Translations under genes and position numbers: made by a program
Assembly: GCF_018717645.1 (NCBI RefSeq)
Contig: NZ_JAFLHG010000001.1
Location: 340,345-404,344, forward strand
Source of the DNA: Microbacterium flavum
GTDB taxonomy: Bacteria; Actinomycetota; Actinomycetes; Actinomycetales; Microbacteriaceae
Reading direction: 5' to 3'
Length of the DNA: 64,000 nucleotides
Part shown: in pieces, positions 35,946 through 45,115 of the stretch
Layout: each line of letters begins with the position of its first letter
How positions within the stretch are numbered: the first letter of the stretch is position 1
The notes under the pieces: generated by a model
What the model saw: only the letters and a program-made list of their open reading frames with translations
What the model was told of the DNA's origin: nothing
Databases searched by the model: none

Positions 35946-36607
35946 CGATCCGCGTTGTCGTCGTGGACGATCAGGACCTCATCCGCGGCGGGGTCGCCGC
36001 CCTCGTCGCCCACACGCCGGGGATGGAGGTCGTCGGCGAGGCATCCGACGGCCGCAGCGGGGTCGACGCCGTCCGTCGCACCCGCCCCGACGTCGTACTG
36101 ATGGACATCCGGATGCCGGGGCTCGACGGGATCGCGGCGACGGCGGAGATCGCCGCCGACCCTGAGCTGTCAGAGGTGCGGGTGATCATCCTGACGACCT
36201 TCGAGGGGGATGCCGAGGTCCTCGGCGCGCTCCGGGCCGGCGCGAGCGGATTCCTCGGCAAGGGCGCCGCGCCCGAGGCCCTCATCGCCGGAATCCGCAC
36301 CGTCGCCGGCGGTGACGCGCTCCTCTCGCCCGCCGCGACCGCCGCCGTCGTCGGGCACGTCCTCGCCGAACCCGTCACACGGGTCGAGGTCGAGGCGGAC
36401 GCGCTGGATCTCCTCACCGACCGGGAACGCGAGGTCGTCGCCCTCGTCGCGCACGGCCTCGCGAACGACGAGATCGCCGAGCGCCTCTTCGTCTCGCCGC
36501 TCACCGCGAAGACGCACGTGAGCCGCGCACTCACCAAGACCGGTGCGCGCGACCGGGTGCAGCTGGTCGTGCTCGCGTATCGCTCCGGGCTCGTCACGCC
36601 CCGCTGA
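35942..36607 (+). CDS. LuxR/NarL-type response regulator
   Basis: 221-residue regulator. Receiver domain with acidic pocket VVDDQD and phospho-acceptor Asp at about 55 (VVLMDIRMPG), switch Thr in ILTTF, Lys in GKGA. C-terminal LuxR helix-turn-helix (LLTDREREVVALVAHGLANDEIAERLFVS). Partner of the overlapping kinase. Confidence 0.95.
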   Translation: MTIRVVVVDDQDLIRGGVAALVAHTPGMEVVGEASDGRSGVDAVRRTRPDVVLMDIRMPGLDGIAATAEIAADPELSEVRVIILTTFEGDAEVLGALRAGASGFLGKGAAPEALIAGIRTVAGGDALLSPAATAAVVGHVLAEPVTRVEVEADALDLLTDREREVVALVAHGLANDEIAERLFVSPLTAKTHVSRALTKTGARDRVQLVVLAYRSGLVTPR

Positions 36608-36621
36608 GGGCGCGGCGCCGA

Positions 36622-37971
36622 TCAGAGTCCGAGGATCCTGGTGGCGATCACGAAGTAGATGATGAGGCTCGTGGCGTCGCAGAACGTCGAGATGAACGGT
36701 GTGGAGAAGACCGCCGGGTCGGCCCGCACGGCTCGCGCGAGCATCGGCATCGCACCCCCGACGGTCGCGGCGAGCGTGCAGACGGCGACGAGGGTGAGTC
36801 CGATGACAGCGCCGAAGGCGACGTCGAAGACGAGGGATGCCAGGGCGAACCCGAGCAGGCCCAGAAGCGCGCCGAGGACGAACCCCACGCGCACCTCCCG
36901 CCAGGCCACGGCGAGCACGTCCCGCGCGCGGACTTCGCCGAGCGCGAGGGCGCGGGTGACGGTGGTGGCCGCCTGGGCGCCGGTGTTGCCCGCCGTGCCC
37001 GTGAGCAGGGGGATGAACAGGGCGAGGGTGACGACCTCCTCGAGCGTCGCCTCGAACACGCCGAGCACCTGCACCGTGAGCAGCGCCGAGACGGCGAGGA
37101 CGAGCAGCCACACGACGCGCGAGCGGACGATGCCGAGCACCGGTGTCGTGAGGTACGGCCGCCGCAGCGGCTCAGCGGCACCCTGGCGGGCGGCATCCTC
37201 ATCGTCGGCCTCCTCCAGGATGCGGGACGCGTCGTCGATCGTGACGATGCCGACGATGCGGTCCTCGCCGTCCACGACCGGTGCGGCGAGCAGCTGCGCC
37301 TCGACGATGCGCCGTGCGGCGCTCTCGGCGTCATCGGTCACGCGCACGGTGCGCGCTTCGACCATGAGGCCGGCGACCGTCTCGTCCGCCCGTGCCATGA
37401 CGAGCTCGCGGAGGCCGACGACGCCCTCGACCCGTCGCGCGTCGTCGGTGACGGGGAGGAGGTAGATCGTCTCCGCGTCCGCTCCTCGGTGGCGGATGTG
37501 CGTGAGCGCATCGCCCACCGTGAGGCGGGGGCGCAGGCGCACGAACTCTGGGCTCATGTACCGGCCGATGCTCCGCCTCGGGTAGCCGAGGAGGGAGAGC
37601 GTCACCTCGCGCTCCGCCGGCGACAGCCCCTGCATGAGGCGCTTCGCGACCCCCGCGGGGAGCTCGTCGACGAGCTGTGCGCGGTCATCCGGATCGATCT
37701 GCTCGAAGATGAGGGCGACATCCTCGTCGCGAAGGCCCTCGATGAGCTCCGCGCGCATCCCGGTGTCGAGGAGCTCGAAGACCTCCATCGCGCTCTCCCT
37801 GTCGAGCAGGCGGTACATGACGGCGCGGTCGGCCGCGTGCGGCTCCTGCTCGAGGAGCCGCACGATCTCCGGCGGATCGTGCGCGGCGAGAAGCTCCCCC
37901 ACGGCGGACAGGTCGCGCACACGCAGCGCCTCCTGCGCGCTCGCACGCAGGCTCTCGAACTCGTCGTCCAT
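36622..37971 (-). CDS. mgtE: Magnesium transporter MgtE
   Basis: 449-residue Mg2+ channel. N-terminal helical superfold (about 1-125, including DEDVALIFEQIDPDDRAQLVDEL-like repeats), a CBS pair (about 130-250), and five membrane helices with the pore motif TGTAGNTGAQA near 342. ATG at 37971 chosen; an in-frame ATG at 38004 would add 11 residues. Convergent with the response regulator gene. Confidence 0.93.
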   Translation of the reverse strand: MDDEFESLRASAQEALRVRDLSAVGELLAAHDPPEIVRLLEQEPHAADRAVMYRLLDRESAMEVFELLDTGMRAELIEGLRDEDVALIFEQIDPDDRAQLVDELPAGVAKRLMQGLSPAEREVTLSLLGYPRRSIGRYMSPEFVRLRPRLTVGDALTHIRHRGADAETIYLLPVTDDARRVEGVVGLRELVMARADETVAGLMVEARTVRVTDDAESAARRIVEAQLLAAPVVDGEDRIVGIVTIDDASRILEEADDEDAARQGAAEPLRRPYLTTPVLGIVRSRVVWLLVLAVSALLTVQVLGVFEATLEEVVTLALFIPLLTGTAGNTGAQAATTVTRALALGEVRARDVLAVAWREVRVGFVLGALLGLLGFALASLVFDVAFGAVIGLTLVAVCTLAATVGGAMPMLARAVRADPAVFSTPFISTFCDATSLIIYFVIATRILGL

Positions 37972-38018
37972 GCCCGCATCATCCCAGACCGGGGTGACGG
38001 CCATGGAAGACTGGGGAC

Positions 38019-38639
38019 ATGCGTTCCTCCCGTGCCTCGCGCGTCGCGCGCGGCGCCGTCGTCGCGAGCATCGCGACGTTCACGGCGCTGCTGTCGCACG
38101 TCGTCGCGGGTGGGGAGGTCCCGGGGTGGGCGGGCATCGCCGCACCGTGGATCCTCGCGCTGATGGCATCCACGCTGCTCGCAGGACGGACGCTGTCGGC
38201 CTTCCGCCTCGCGCTGAGCGTCGGCGTCAGCCAGCTGCTGTTCCACACCCTCTTCGTCATGGGGGCTCCGGTGGTCGCCGGCGCGGCGAGCGTGCCGCAC
38301 GATCACCACGGCGCGATGACCGCTCTGGCGCCCGCTCTCGGGGCATCCGGCACCGCGGCGGCATTCTGCGCCGACCCGCTCATGTGGGCGATGCACGGGG
38401 TGGCCGCCACGCTCACGACCCTTCTCCTCCTCCACGGCGAGCGTGCCGCCCGCACACTCCTCGCCCTCGCACGCGAGGTCCAGGCCTGGGCGCGGCGCCT
38501 CGCCCGGCGGGCCGTCCCCGCACTTCGCACGGCACGCTCCACCTCCGTGGGCGCCACGGCCCCGTTCTGGGTCGTGCGCCCCGCCGCCCGCCTCGCCGAT
38601 GACCGGCTCCGCGGGCCTCCCCTCCCGATCGCGCTCTGA
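38019..38639 (+). CDS. Membrane protein of a copper-gene row, function unknown
   Basis: 206-residue protein with about four hydrophobic helices (about 10-145) and a basic Ala/Arg-rich C-terminal tail. A VPHDHHGAM segment between helices offers histidines for metal. I do not recognise a named family. Similar His-loop membrane proteins often precede CopC genes in actinobacteria, which is the context here, so a role in copper handling is inferred only. Confidence 0.65.
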   Translation: MRSSRASRVARGAVVASIATFTALLSHVVAGGEVPGWAGIAAPWILALMASTLLAGRTLSAFRLALSVGVSQLLFHTLFVMGAPVVAGAASVPHDHHGAMTALAPALGASGTAAAFCADPLMWAMHGVAATLTTLLLLHGERAARTLLALAREVQAWARRLARRAVPALRTARSTSVGATAPFWVVRPAARLADDRLRGPPLPIAL

Positions 38640-38711
38640 CCCGCCCGCCGCGCACCCGCACGGCGGGATCAGCGTGCGCGCCTCGTGCGCGCGATCGATC
38701 GGTGGTGCCCC

Positions 38712-39314
38712 GTGTCCCGTCCTCCCCGCTCCCGTCCGCGTTCCCGTCCCCGCCTGCGTTCCCTCGGCCTCGCCGTCGCGCTCGCGATGGCCGGGGTGAT
38801 CGCCGGCGCCGCTCCCGCCCAGGCGCACGATGAGCTCATCGCGAGCTCGCCGTCCCCTGGGCAGGACGTGGCGGCGGGCCCGACCGAGGTGTCGCTGACG
38901 TTCTCGGCCGACGTCCTCACGATCGGCGCTGCGGTGATCGTCGCGGATGGCTCCGGTCGCGATTGGGCGGTCGATCAGCCGACGGTCGCGAGCGGCGTGG
39001 TGACGGTCCTCCTGGAGGACGCACTGCCCACCGGCGGGTACGAGATCCGCTGGCGGGTCGTCTCCTCCGACGGGCATCCGATCAGCGGCATCGTGCCGTT
39101 CACGGTCGGCGGCGCCGCGCCGCTCGATCGGGCATCGGCGGCCGAGACCGGGGATGCCGCGACGCCGGACCCGGCCGACGCGCAGACGCAGAGCGCATCC
39201 GAAGACCAGGGGATCATCCGGATCCTGCTGGTCGGCGTGGGGGGCGCGATCGTCGCGGTCGCCGCCTACGCCCTCATCCACCTCCTTCGCAGGAAGAAAG
39301 ACTCCACATCATGA
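38712..39314 (+). CDS. CopC-domain copper-binding protein with C-terminal membrane anchor
   Basis: About 200 residues. Signal peptide (Arg-rich start, cleavage at AQA-HDE) leaves His as residue 1 of the mature protein, the expected Cu(II) ligand of CopC. The beta-barrel follows with SSPSPGQDV, VSLTFSADV and WRVVSSDGHPISG (His ligand). A linker and one C-terminal helix (about 170-192) with KK/RR tail anchor it. GTG at 38712 gives the cleanest signal peptide; GTG at 38685 is in frame. Overlaps the next gene by ATGA. Confidence 0.87.
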   Translation: MSRPPRSRPRSRPRLRSLGLAVALAMAGVIAGAAPAQAHDELIASSPSPGQDVAAGPTEVSLTFSADVLTIGAAVIVADGSGRDWAVDQPTVASGVVTVLLEDALPTGGYEIRWRVVSSDGHPISGIVPFTVGGAAPLDRASAAETGDAATPDPADAQTQSASEDQGIIRILLVGVGGAIVAVAAYALIHLLRRKKDSTS

Positions 39315-39880
39315 CCAGTTCCCTCACCACCACCCGCGTGTCCGCGTTCGCCCGCCTCGGCGCGGTGGCCGCCGCGGCGACCCTCGCTCTCGCCGGCTGC
39401 GCGTCGCCCGCACCTGCTCCGGCGACCTCCTCCGCACCGGCGGGCGAGTCCGTCTCGATCTCGGATGCCTGGGTCAAGTCGGCCGATTCGGGCATGTCCG
39501 CCGCGTTCGGCACGCTCCACAACGACTCGACCGCCGACATCACGATCGTCTCGGCCGAGACTCCGGCCTCGTCGATGATCGAATTGCACGAGACCGTCGC
39601 GAACGACGCGGGCGAGATGGTGATGAAGCAGAAGGACGGCGGCTTCGTGATCCCCGCCGGCGGCGAGTTCCCGCTCGAGCCGGGCGCGAACCACATCATG
39701 CTCATGGACCTCTCCGCACCGCTGAAGGCGGGCGAGGACACCACGTTCACGCTCACGTTCTCCGACGGGTCGACGTACGACTTCACCGCTCCGGTCAAGG
39801 ACTACTCCGGCGCCAACGAGAACTACGAGGGCGGCGACATGGACATGGACATGAGCCCGACCCCCACGCCGAGCCACTGA
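39311..39880 (+). CDS. PCu(A)C copper chaperone lipoprotein
   Basis: 189-residue lipoprotein (lipobox LAGC near 31). PCuAC domain with the copper ligands set in ELHETVANDAGEMVMKQ and GANHIMLMDL (His-Met-His-Met pattern), plus a Met/Asp-rich tail GGDMDMDMSP. Delivers Cu(I) outside the membrane, usually for cytochrome oxidase or other cuproproteins. Sits between CopC and a DyP peroxidase, with 4-nt and 1-nt overlaps, so the three are one operon. Confidence 0.92.
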   Translation: MTSSLTTTRVSAFARLGAVAAAATLALAGCASPAPAPATSSAPAGESVSISDAWVKSADSGMSAAFGTLHNDSTADITIVSAETPASSMIELHETVANDAGEMVMKQKDGGFVIPAGGEFPLEPGANHIMLMDLSAPLKAGEDTTFTLTFSDGSTYDFTAPVKDYSGANENYEGGDMDMDMSPTPTPSH

Positions 39881-41112
39881 TGAGCGCGCCCGCTCCGGGT
39901 TCGGGTCGGGCGCGATCGACCCGGCGGCAGTTCCTCCTCGGAGGGGCTGTCGCCGGCGTCGGCGCCGCCGCCGCGATCGGCGTCGACCTCGCGCTCTCCG
40001 CCGCCGGCACCGCCGCGCCCGCCGTGCCCTCGACGCCCCTGAACGGCGATGAGATCGTGCCGTTCCACGGCATCCACCAGGCGGGGATCGACACCGACGC
40101 CCAGGCGCACGGCACCTTCGTCGCCATCGACCTGAACGACGACGTGGATGCCGCGGCGCTCCGACGCCTCATGCGGATCCTGAGCGACGACGCCGAACGG
40201 CTCACCCAGGGCCGCGGCGCCCTCGCCGACTCGGAGCCCGAACTGGCGATCTCGCCCGCACGCCTCACCGTCACCTTCGGATTCGGGCCCCGGTTCGTCC
40301 AGCGCGCCCGGGGAGCCGCCGCCGCGCCGGCGTGGCTGCGGCCGCTTCCCGCCTTCGCGATCGACCGGCTGCAGGACGAGTTCTCCGGCGGAGACCTGCT
40401 CCTCCAGCTCGCCGCGGACGACCCGCTCACCGTCGCACACGCGACGCGCATGCTCCTGAAGGACGCCCGGGGCTTCGGCCGCGTGCGCTGGACCCAGCAG
40501 GGCTTCCGGCGCGCGTACGGCACCGTCGCGCCGGGCACCACGATGCGCAACCTCTTCGGCCAGGTGGACGGCACCTCGAACCCGAAGCCCGGCACGAGCG
40601 AGTTCGACACCGTGGTCTGGTCGAGCGAGGGGTGGCTCGCGGGCGGCACGGGGATGGTGGTCCGCCGCATCCACATGAATCTCGACAAGTGGGATCGCCT
40701 GGACCGTCCGGGGCGGGAGCAGTCCGTGGGGCGGACGCTGGCGACGGGTGCCCCCCTGACCGGCACGGCCGAGCACGACGAACCGGACTTCGACGCGAAG
40801 ACCGCGATCGGCTTCCCCGTGATCCCCGAGTTCTCGCACGTGCGCCGCGCGCGCCCGGAGGACGCCGCCCAGCGGATCTTCCGGCGCGCCTACAACTACG
40901 ACGAACGGCCCGCGGATGCCGAGGTCTCCGACTCGGGCCTCGTCTTCGTGTCCTTCCAGGCCGACGTGGACGGCCAGTTCGTGCCGATCCAGCGGCGCCT
41001 GGACGACCTCGACCTGCTGAACGAGTGGACGACGCCGATCGGCTCGGCCGTGTTCGCCATCCCGCCAGGCTGTGCGCCCGGCGGCTACATCGGCGAGACG
41101 CTCCTCGGGTGA
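39880..41112 (+). CDS. Tat-exported DyP-type heme peroxidase (EfeB-like)
   Basis: 410-residue heme peroxidase. Tat signal with STRRQFLLGG near 13-22. DyP signatures: FGQVDGTSNP (GxxDG, catalytic Asp), the distal Arg region VRRIHMNLDKWDRLDRPGRE, and proximal heme His in EFSHVRRA near 320. Folded and loaded with heme before export. In Streptomyces a DyP peroxidase and an extracytoplasmic copper chaperone work together in copper trafficking. The same pairing here suggests copper-linked rather than iron-uptake (EfeUOB) duty. Confidence 0.92.
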   Translation: MSAPAPGSGRARSTRRQFLLGGAVAGVGAAAAIGVDLALSAAGTAAPAVPSTPLNGDEIVPFHGIHQAGIDTDAQAHGTFVAIDLNDDVDAAALRRLMRILSDDAERLTQGRGALADSEPELAISPARLTVTFGFGPRFVQRARGAAAAPAWLRPLPAFAIDRLQDEFSGGDLLLQLAADDPLTVAHATRMLLKDARGFGRVRWTQQGFRRAYGTVAPGTTMRNLFGQVDGTSNPKPGTSEFDTVVWSSEGWLAGGTGMVVRRIHMNLDKWDRLDRPGREQSVGRTLATGAPLTGTAEHDEPDFDAKTAIGFPVIPEFSHVRRARPEDAAQRIFRRAYNYDERPADAEVSDSGLVFVSFQADVDGQFVPIQRRLDDLDLLNEWTTPIGSAVFAIPPGCAPGGYIGETLLG

Positions 41113-41119
41113 TCTCGGG

Positions 41120-41716
41120 CTACTCCGCCATCCAGAGCATCTCGGCATCGAGGGTCGCATCGATCACCTGGCGCAGAAGTCCGCCGAGGGTCGTCGCGCG
41201 CAGCAGCGTGTACTGGTCGTAAGCGCCGAGCGGCGCGATCGCGGCGAGCTGCCACGAGGAGGCGAGCGGATCGTCGGACAGCTCCGTGTCCGCATCCCAC
41301 TCCGCGTCGGGAAGGCGGCCGAGGACGCGGCGGACGATGGCCTCGGCCTCCGTCCGCAGGGGGGTCAGCGCCTCGTCCCACACGAGGGGCGGGAGGAGGG
41401 TGAGGTCGGCACGCGGATGCGGGTCGTCGTCGAGCCAGCGGTCGACGGTGAACCTCTCGGTGCCCACGGCGACCACGTGCAGGTCCTCCGCCCCGGCGCT
41501 CACGCTCACGAGGCGCGCGAGGGTCCCGACGCCGACGCGCTCGTCGCCGCCGCCGGTCTCCCGTCCGCGTTCGATGAGGACGACGCCGAACTCCGGGTCA
41601 TCCTCCTCCAGCAGGCGCCCGACCATCGTCAGATAGCGCGGCTCGAAGATCCGCAGCGGCAGCGGAGTGTGCGGGAACAGGACCGCGCCGAGCGGGAACA
41701 TCGGCATGGTGGGCAT
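41120..41716 (-). CDS. LON-substrate-binding-domain protein
   Basis: 198-residue stand-alone Lon N-terminal domain. Family start MFPLGAVLFPHTPLPLRIFEPRYL is clear, followed by a helical C-terminal half. No protease or AAA domain. Such proteins are common; some bind substrates or nucleic acid, function unsettled. Divergent from the DUF427 gene with 36 bp between starts. Confidence 0.88.
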   Translation of the reverse strand: MPTMPMFPLGAVLFPHTPLPLRIFEPRYLTMVGRLLEEDDPEFGVVLIERGRETGGGDERVGVGTLARLVSVSAGAEDLHVVAVGTERFTVDRWLDDDPHPRADLTLLPPLVWDEALTPLRTEAEAIVRRVLGRLPDAEWDADTELSDDPLASSWQLAAIAPLGAYDQYTLLRATTLGGLLRQVIDATLDAEMLWMAE

Positions 41717-41752
41717 GGCCCCAGTCAAGCACCGCCGACGTACAGTGAACAG

Positions 41753-42250
41753 GTGCCCCGTCCTACGCCGCAGCGCCCCGGCCCCGGGCAGGAGTCCGTC
41801 TGGGACTACCCGCGTCCGCCGCGTCTCGAACCCGTCGCGGGACGCATCACGATCAGCCTCGGCGGAGAGGTCATCGCCGACACCGAGGATGCGGTGCGCG
41901 TGCTCGAGACGAGCCATCCGCCCGTCTACTACCTGCCGATCTCGGACTTCGCCCCCGGGTCGCTCATCCCCGCCGCTGGGTCGTCCTTCTGCGAGTTCAA
42001 GGGCGCAGCCGCGTACTTCGACGTCCACGGCGGCGGCGAGGTGCGCGCGGGCGCGGCCTGGACCTACCCGCAGCCCTCGCCCGGCTTCGCGCCGCTCGCC
42101 GACCGCGTGGCCGTCTACGCGGGCCGGATGGACGCGTGCACCGTCGACGGCGAGACCGTCACCCCGCAGCCCGGCGGCTTCTACGGCGGCTGGGTCACGC
42201 GAGCCGTCGTCGGACCGTTCAAGGGAGGTCCGGGCTCGACGGGGTGGTGA
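41753..42250 (+). CDS. DUF427 domain protein
   Basis: 165-residue protein with the DUF427 core: GEVIADTEDAVRVLETSHPPVYYLP, CEFKGAAAYFDV and the conserved Trp/Tyr AWTYPQP. Small beta-rich cytosolic fold of unknown activity. GTG at 41753, with little or no leader. No signal peptide. Confidence 0.88.
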   Translation: MPRPTPQRPGPGQESVWDYPRPPRLEPVAGRITISLGGEVIADTEDAVRVLETSHPPVYYLPISDFAPGSLIPAAGSSFCEFKGAAAYFDVHGGGEVRAGAAWTYPQPSPGFAPLADRVAVYAGRMDACTVDGETVTPQPGGFYGGWVTRAVVGPFKGGPGSTGW

Positions 42251-42393
42251 GCCGGCGTCGCGCGCGAACCACCCTCGCGGCCCGCTGTCAAGGGTGCGAC
42301 CTCGAGGGGATCGCGGGGCCACCGGGCGGATAGCGTGATCCTCACCTGTGCGACCCGTCCCATCCGGACGGGCGCTGAACGAAGGAGAACACC

Positions 42394-42672
42394 ATGCTCT
42401 GGACCATCCTCGGCCTGATCGTCATCGGTCTGATCGCCGGGCTCATCGCCCGCGCCGTCATCCCCGGCAAGCAGAGCATGGGCATCCTGCTCACCATCGT
42501 GCTCGGCATCGTCGGTTCGTTCGTCGGAGGCTTCCTCGGCTTCCTCATCTTCGGGAGCGACCCCAACGGGGGCTTCTTCCAGACGTCGGGGATCATCGGC
42601 TCGATCATCGGCGCGATCGTCGTGCTCGGGCTCTACGTCGCATTCGCACGCCGGGGCTCCTCGCGGGCCTGA
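42394..42672 (+). CDS. GlsB/YeaQ/YmgE-family stress membrane protein (core copy)
   Basis: 92-residue protein with three hydrophobic helices rich in Gly: GLIAGLIARAVIPGKQSMG, LGIVGSFVGGFLGFLIFG, GSIIGAIVVLGLYV. Transglycosylase-associated-protein family linked to envelope stress. AAGGAG lies before the ATG. It is the last chromosomal gene before the tRNA remnant; a related copy sits inside the island at 53608. Confidence 0.9.
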   Translation: MLWTILGLIVIGLIAGLIARAVIPGKQSMGILLTIVLGIVGSFVGGFLGFLIFGSDPNGGFFQTSGIIGSIIGAIVVLGLYVAFARRGSSRA

Positions 42673-42729
42673 GTCCTCGCCGACCGACGTCCTCCGGGCG
42701 CACGCGAGACGGACGCGCCGGGAAGGAGA

Positions 42730-42772
42730 GAACCCCCGCGATCGCCCTGTTCTCGGGGATCTGCGGGGGTTC
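42730..42772 (+). terminator. Hairpin terminator after the GlsB-type gene
   Basis: GAACCCCCGC (42730-42739) pairs with GCGGGGGTTC (42763-42772), followed by TTCG. It serves the stress gene upstream and lies next to the tRNA remnant. Confidence 0.75.
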
Positions 42773-42776
42773 TTCG

Positions 42777-42802
42777 TGGCGGTGACGGTGGGATTTGAAC
42801 CC
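42777..42802 (-). other. tRNA 3'-end remnant (serine-like): island attachment site
   Basis: The minus strand ends with GGGTTCAAATCCCACC followed by GTCACCGCCA: a T-loop (TTCAAAT), the 3' half of the T-stem, an acceptor strand, discriminator and CCA. The 5' side of the T-stem already mismatches and no D- or anticodon arm follows, so only the last 26 nt of the tRNA remain. The acceptor GTCACC resembles actinobacterial tRNA-Ser. This is the usual scar of tRNA-targeted integration. From here to about 43018 no coding sequence is visible. Confidence 0.75.
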
Positions 42803-43018
42803 AAGTGTTTGGGGTTCACTGGGGTGCCGGTAAGTGCGTTCGCCGCGTAATCACGCGGTTCGACCTCAGCACCGGTTCCACTCGCCTCACTTCACCTACG
42901 TTCGTCTTTACCCACGCGCGTACCCCCGTGAGATGCCTCGATAAGACACCCGCGACGCCGGTGACGTCCCGCTGAGTGGTGGAGTTTTTCAACACCGTGC
43001 GAGTTCAGCTGTGTGTGA

Positions 43019-43600
43019 TTATGCCGCAGCTAGTTCTGGGATCGCGACCTCCTCTTCTGTGGTGTTCAGGAGCTTCATGGAGTGCTCGCTGAAGTAGCGT
43101 CGGTCGGCGCCGTCCCATTCGTCGTGTTGCTCGATCAGGACGTGCCCGGCGAGGCGGAGCAGCGCGGCGGGGTTGGGGAATGTGCCAACGACGTCGGTGC
43201 GGCGTTTGATCTCCTTGTTAACCCGCTCGAGCGGGTTCGTGGACCAGATCTGTCGCCAATGCGCCACCGGGAACTCGCAGAACGCGAGGATGTCGTTCTG
43301 CGCGTCTTCGAGCATCTCGGCGACCTTGGGATGCGACCTTGTGAGCATCCGCACGACTTCATGGAACTGGGTGAAGACGTGCTCGGTGTCGGGTTGGGCG
43401 AAGATCGTGCGGATGATCGACGCGACCATCGGGCCGGTCGCCTTCGGAACGGTCGAGAGCGCGTTGCGCATGAAGTGCACCCGGCAACGCTCCCAACTGG
43501 AGCCCTGGAACACCGTGTCGATCGCCGCGATCAGGCCGGTGTGGGCATCGCTGATCACGAGCTTCACCCCGCCTGTCGGGAACGCGGTGAGATGACACTA
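43019..43600 (-). pseudogene. IS256-family transposase, C-terminal fragment
   Basis: About 190 residues beginning GVKLVISDAHTGLIAAID, which is the middle of a mutator-type transposase, through WERCRVHFMRNAL and IWSTNPLERVNKEIKRRTDVVG (the C-terminal catalytic Glu region). The N-terminal half (DNA binding and first Asp) is absent. Upstream sequence to 43843 (243 bp) shows no recognisable gene. Confidence 0.88.
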
Positions 43601-43843
43601 GATGTCACCGGAGTTCGGGCATCAGCGGCAGATCCAGCGGACTTTGTCGTGACACTTTCCTAGCCGCCGATCGGTAGTTCGCTGCGCGTTCGGGCGCCGA
43701 AGAGTGCTGGTTGGCGTCAGGTACGGTTTCCGACTTTCGGCAGGAACGCTTTCGGGTCATCTGCCCACGGTTTTGACAGCACGGCACAGGATTGCAGGTT
43801 CATGGGCGTTGGTGCCATGGCGTGGCGTCGCCGTTCCAGGAGC

Positions 43844-44236
43844 TCAGAGGTCGCAGACGGTGAATGCAAAGCTGCGGAGCGTGCCGATGGAGCCGTCTGC
43901 GATTTCGCTGATGTCGGGGAGGTCGTTGTTCTCCTTGAGCGCGTTGAGGGCGTAGACCGTGCCGTCGGGTGCGGTGAAGGTCAGCACCGGGTCCCCCTCG
44001 TCGTTCATCACGCAGGCGACTGTGCCGTGATCGACCTTCAGCGTCCACGAGTGCCCGAACTGCTCGGCCGTCACTTCGGCGGGGTTGCTGGTGGCGGTCC
44101 GCGTCGGGCCGTCGAGCGGGAAGTCTTCCGGGTGGGTCAGTCCGCACGCGGTCAGGCTCAGCGCGGCGAGCCCCACACCTGCGGCAGCGAGAACATCCCG
44201 CGAGAGATGGCGCTTGCGGGGAGACGTGATGGTCAT
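43844..44236 (-). CDS. DUF2511 lipoprotein
   Basis: 130-residue lipoprotein: signal with lipobox LTAC (Cys about 32), then a DUF2511-type domain (FGHSWTLKVDHGTVACVMN; ending FAFTVCDL) with two cysteines that can form a disulfide. Function unknown. Its ATG overlaps the ABC ATPase stop (ATGA), so it is the last product of the sigma-led transporter operon and may be its extracytoplasmic partner. Confidence 0.82.
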   Translation of the reverse strand: MTITSPRKRHLSRDVLAAAGVGLAALSLTACGLTHPEDFPLDGPTRTATSNPAEVTAEQFGHSWTLKVDHGTVACVMNDEGDPVLTFTAPDGTVYALNALKENNDLPDISEIADGSIGTLRSFAFTVCDL

Positions 44237-45105
44237 GGTTGTTCCTTCGGTAGAGCGAGCGCCATGTACCCGTCTTCGAGATTGGGCTCGGCGGCAGTGG
44301 CGCCCGCGGGCGGGTTGTTGGTGACGATCCGGTATCGCGTGCCGGCGCTGGTGGTCGTGGCGTTGACGACAGTGACGTGTTCTGGCGGCGGTGCGGTGCG
44401 GGCAGCGGTGAGCCAGGTTCGGCCCCGCGCGGCTTCGATCAGACCCTCCGTCGAGCCGTCGTATCGCAGCTCGCCATCGCGCAGCACGAACACGTAGGGG
44501 CAGGTCTGTGCAACGTCATCGAGGATGTGCGTGGACAGGATCACCGTGCGGTTCTGGCCGAGGCTCGCCAGCAGGGTGCGGAAGCGCATCCGTTCTTCCG
44601 GGTCAAGGCCGGCGGTCGGCTCGTCCACGATCAGCAGTTGAGGATCACCCATCAACGCCTGCGCAATCCCGACCCTGCGCCGCATGCCGCCGGAGAATCC
44701 ACCCACTCGGCGGTTTTGCGCGTCCGCGAGACCGACCCGCACGATGAGCTCACGCGCCTGCTGCTTGCGTGTCTTCGCGCTGTCGATGCCTTTGAGGATT
44801 CCCACGTAGTCGAGGAACTCCAAGGGGGTGAGGTTGGGGTACGGGTCGATGTCTTGCGGCAGATATCCGAGCGCCTTCTTCACCGCTCGGCGCACGCCAG
44901 CATCGGCGAGGTCGCGGCCGTCGATGAGGACTCGGCCTCGGGTGGGCTGGATGATCCCGCACAGAATCCGCATGAGCGTGGTCTTGCCCGCACCGTTGGA
45001 GCCCAGAAGCCCGATCATGCCGCTGGGCAGGTCGAGGGTGACGCCTTCCAGTGCGGCGGGCTTCTTGCGGAAGTCCTTGCCCAGATGGTCGATCGAGATG
45101 TACAT
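44233..45105 (-). CDS. ABC transporter ATP-binding protein
   Basis: 290-residue ATPase. Walker A GSNGAGKTT (about 36-44), Q-loop YLPQDID, signature FSGGMRRR, Walker B LLIVDEPTAGLDPEER, His switch STH. A C-terminal extension of about 70 residues (ATTTSAGTRYRIVTNNPPAG) is typical of ABC-2 exporters. Works with the membrane proteins encoded just upstream. Confidence 0.93.
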   Translation of the reverse strand: MYISIDHLGKDFRKKPAALEGVTLDLPSGMIGLLGSNGAGKTTLMRILCGIIQPTRGRVLIDGRDLADAGVRRAVKKALGYLPQDIDPYPNLTPLEFLDYVGILKGIDSAKTRKQQARELIVRVGLADAQNRRVGGFSGGMRRRVGIAQALMGDPQLLIVDEPTAGLDPEERMRFRTLLASLGQNRTVILSTHILDDVAQTCPYVFVLRDGELRYDGSTEGLIEAARGRTWLTAARTAPPPEHVTVVNATTTSAGTRYRIVTNNPPAGATAAEPNLEDGYMALALPKEQP

Positions 45106-45115
45106 GGGATTCCTT

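Noticed and set aside
40332..41222. Plus-strand frame overlapping the DyP gene
   Set aside because: Out-of-frame shadow of the peroxidase.
42777..42870. A complete tRNA gene
   Set aside because: Only the T-loop, 3' T-stem, acceptor strand and CCA are present; no anticodon or D arm can be built from the next 90 bp.
42803..43018. Integrase remnant next to the tRNA scar
   Set aside because: All frames are short and broken; no tyrosine recombinase motif.
43605..43787. 60-codon minus-strand frame
   Set aside because: No ribosome site, no family pattern and located in IS debris; not strong enough to call a gene.
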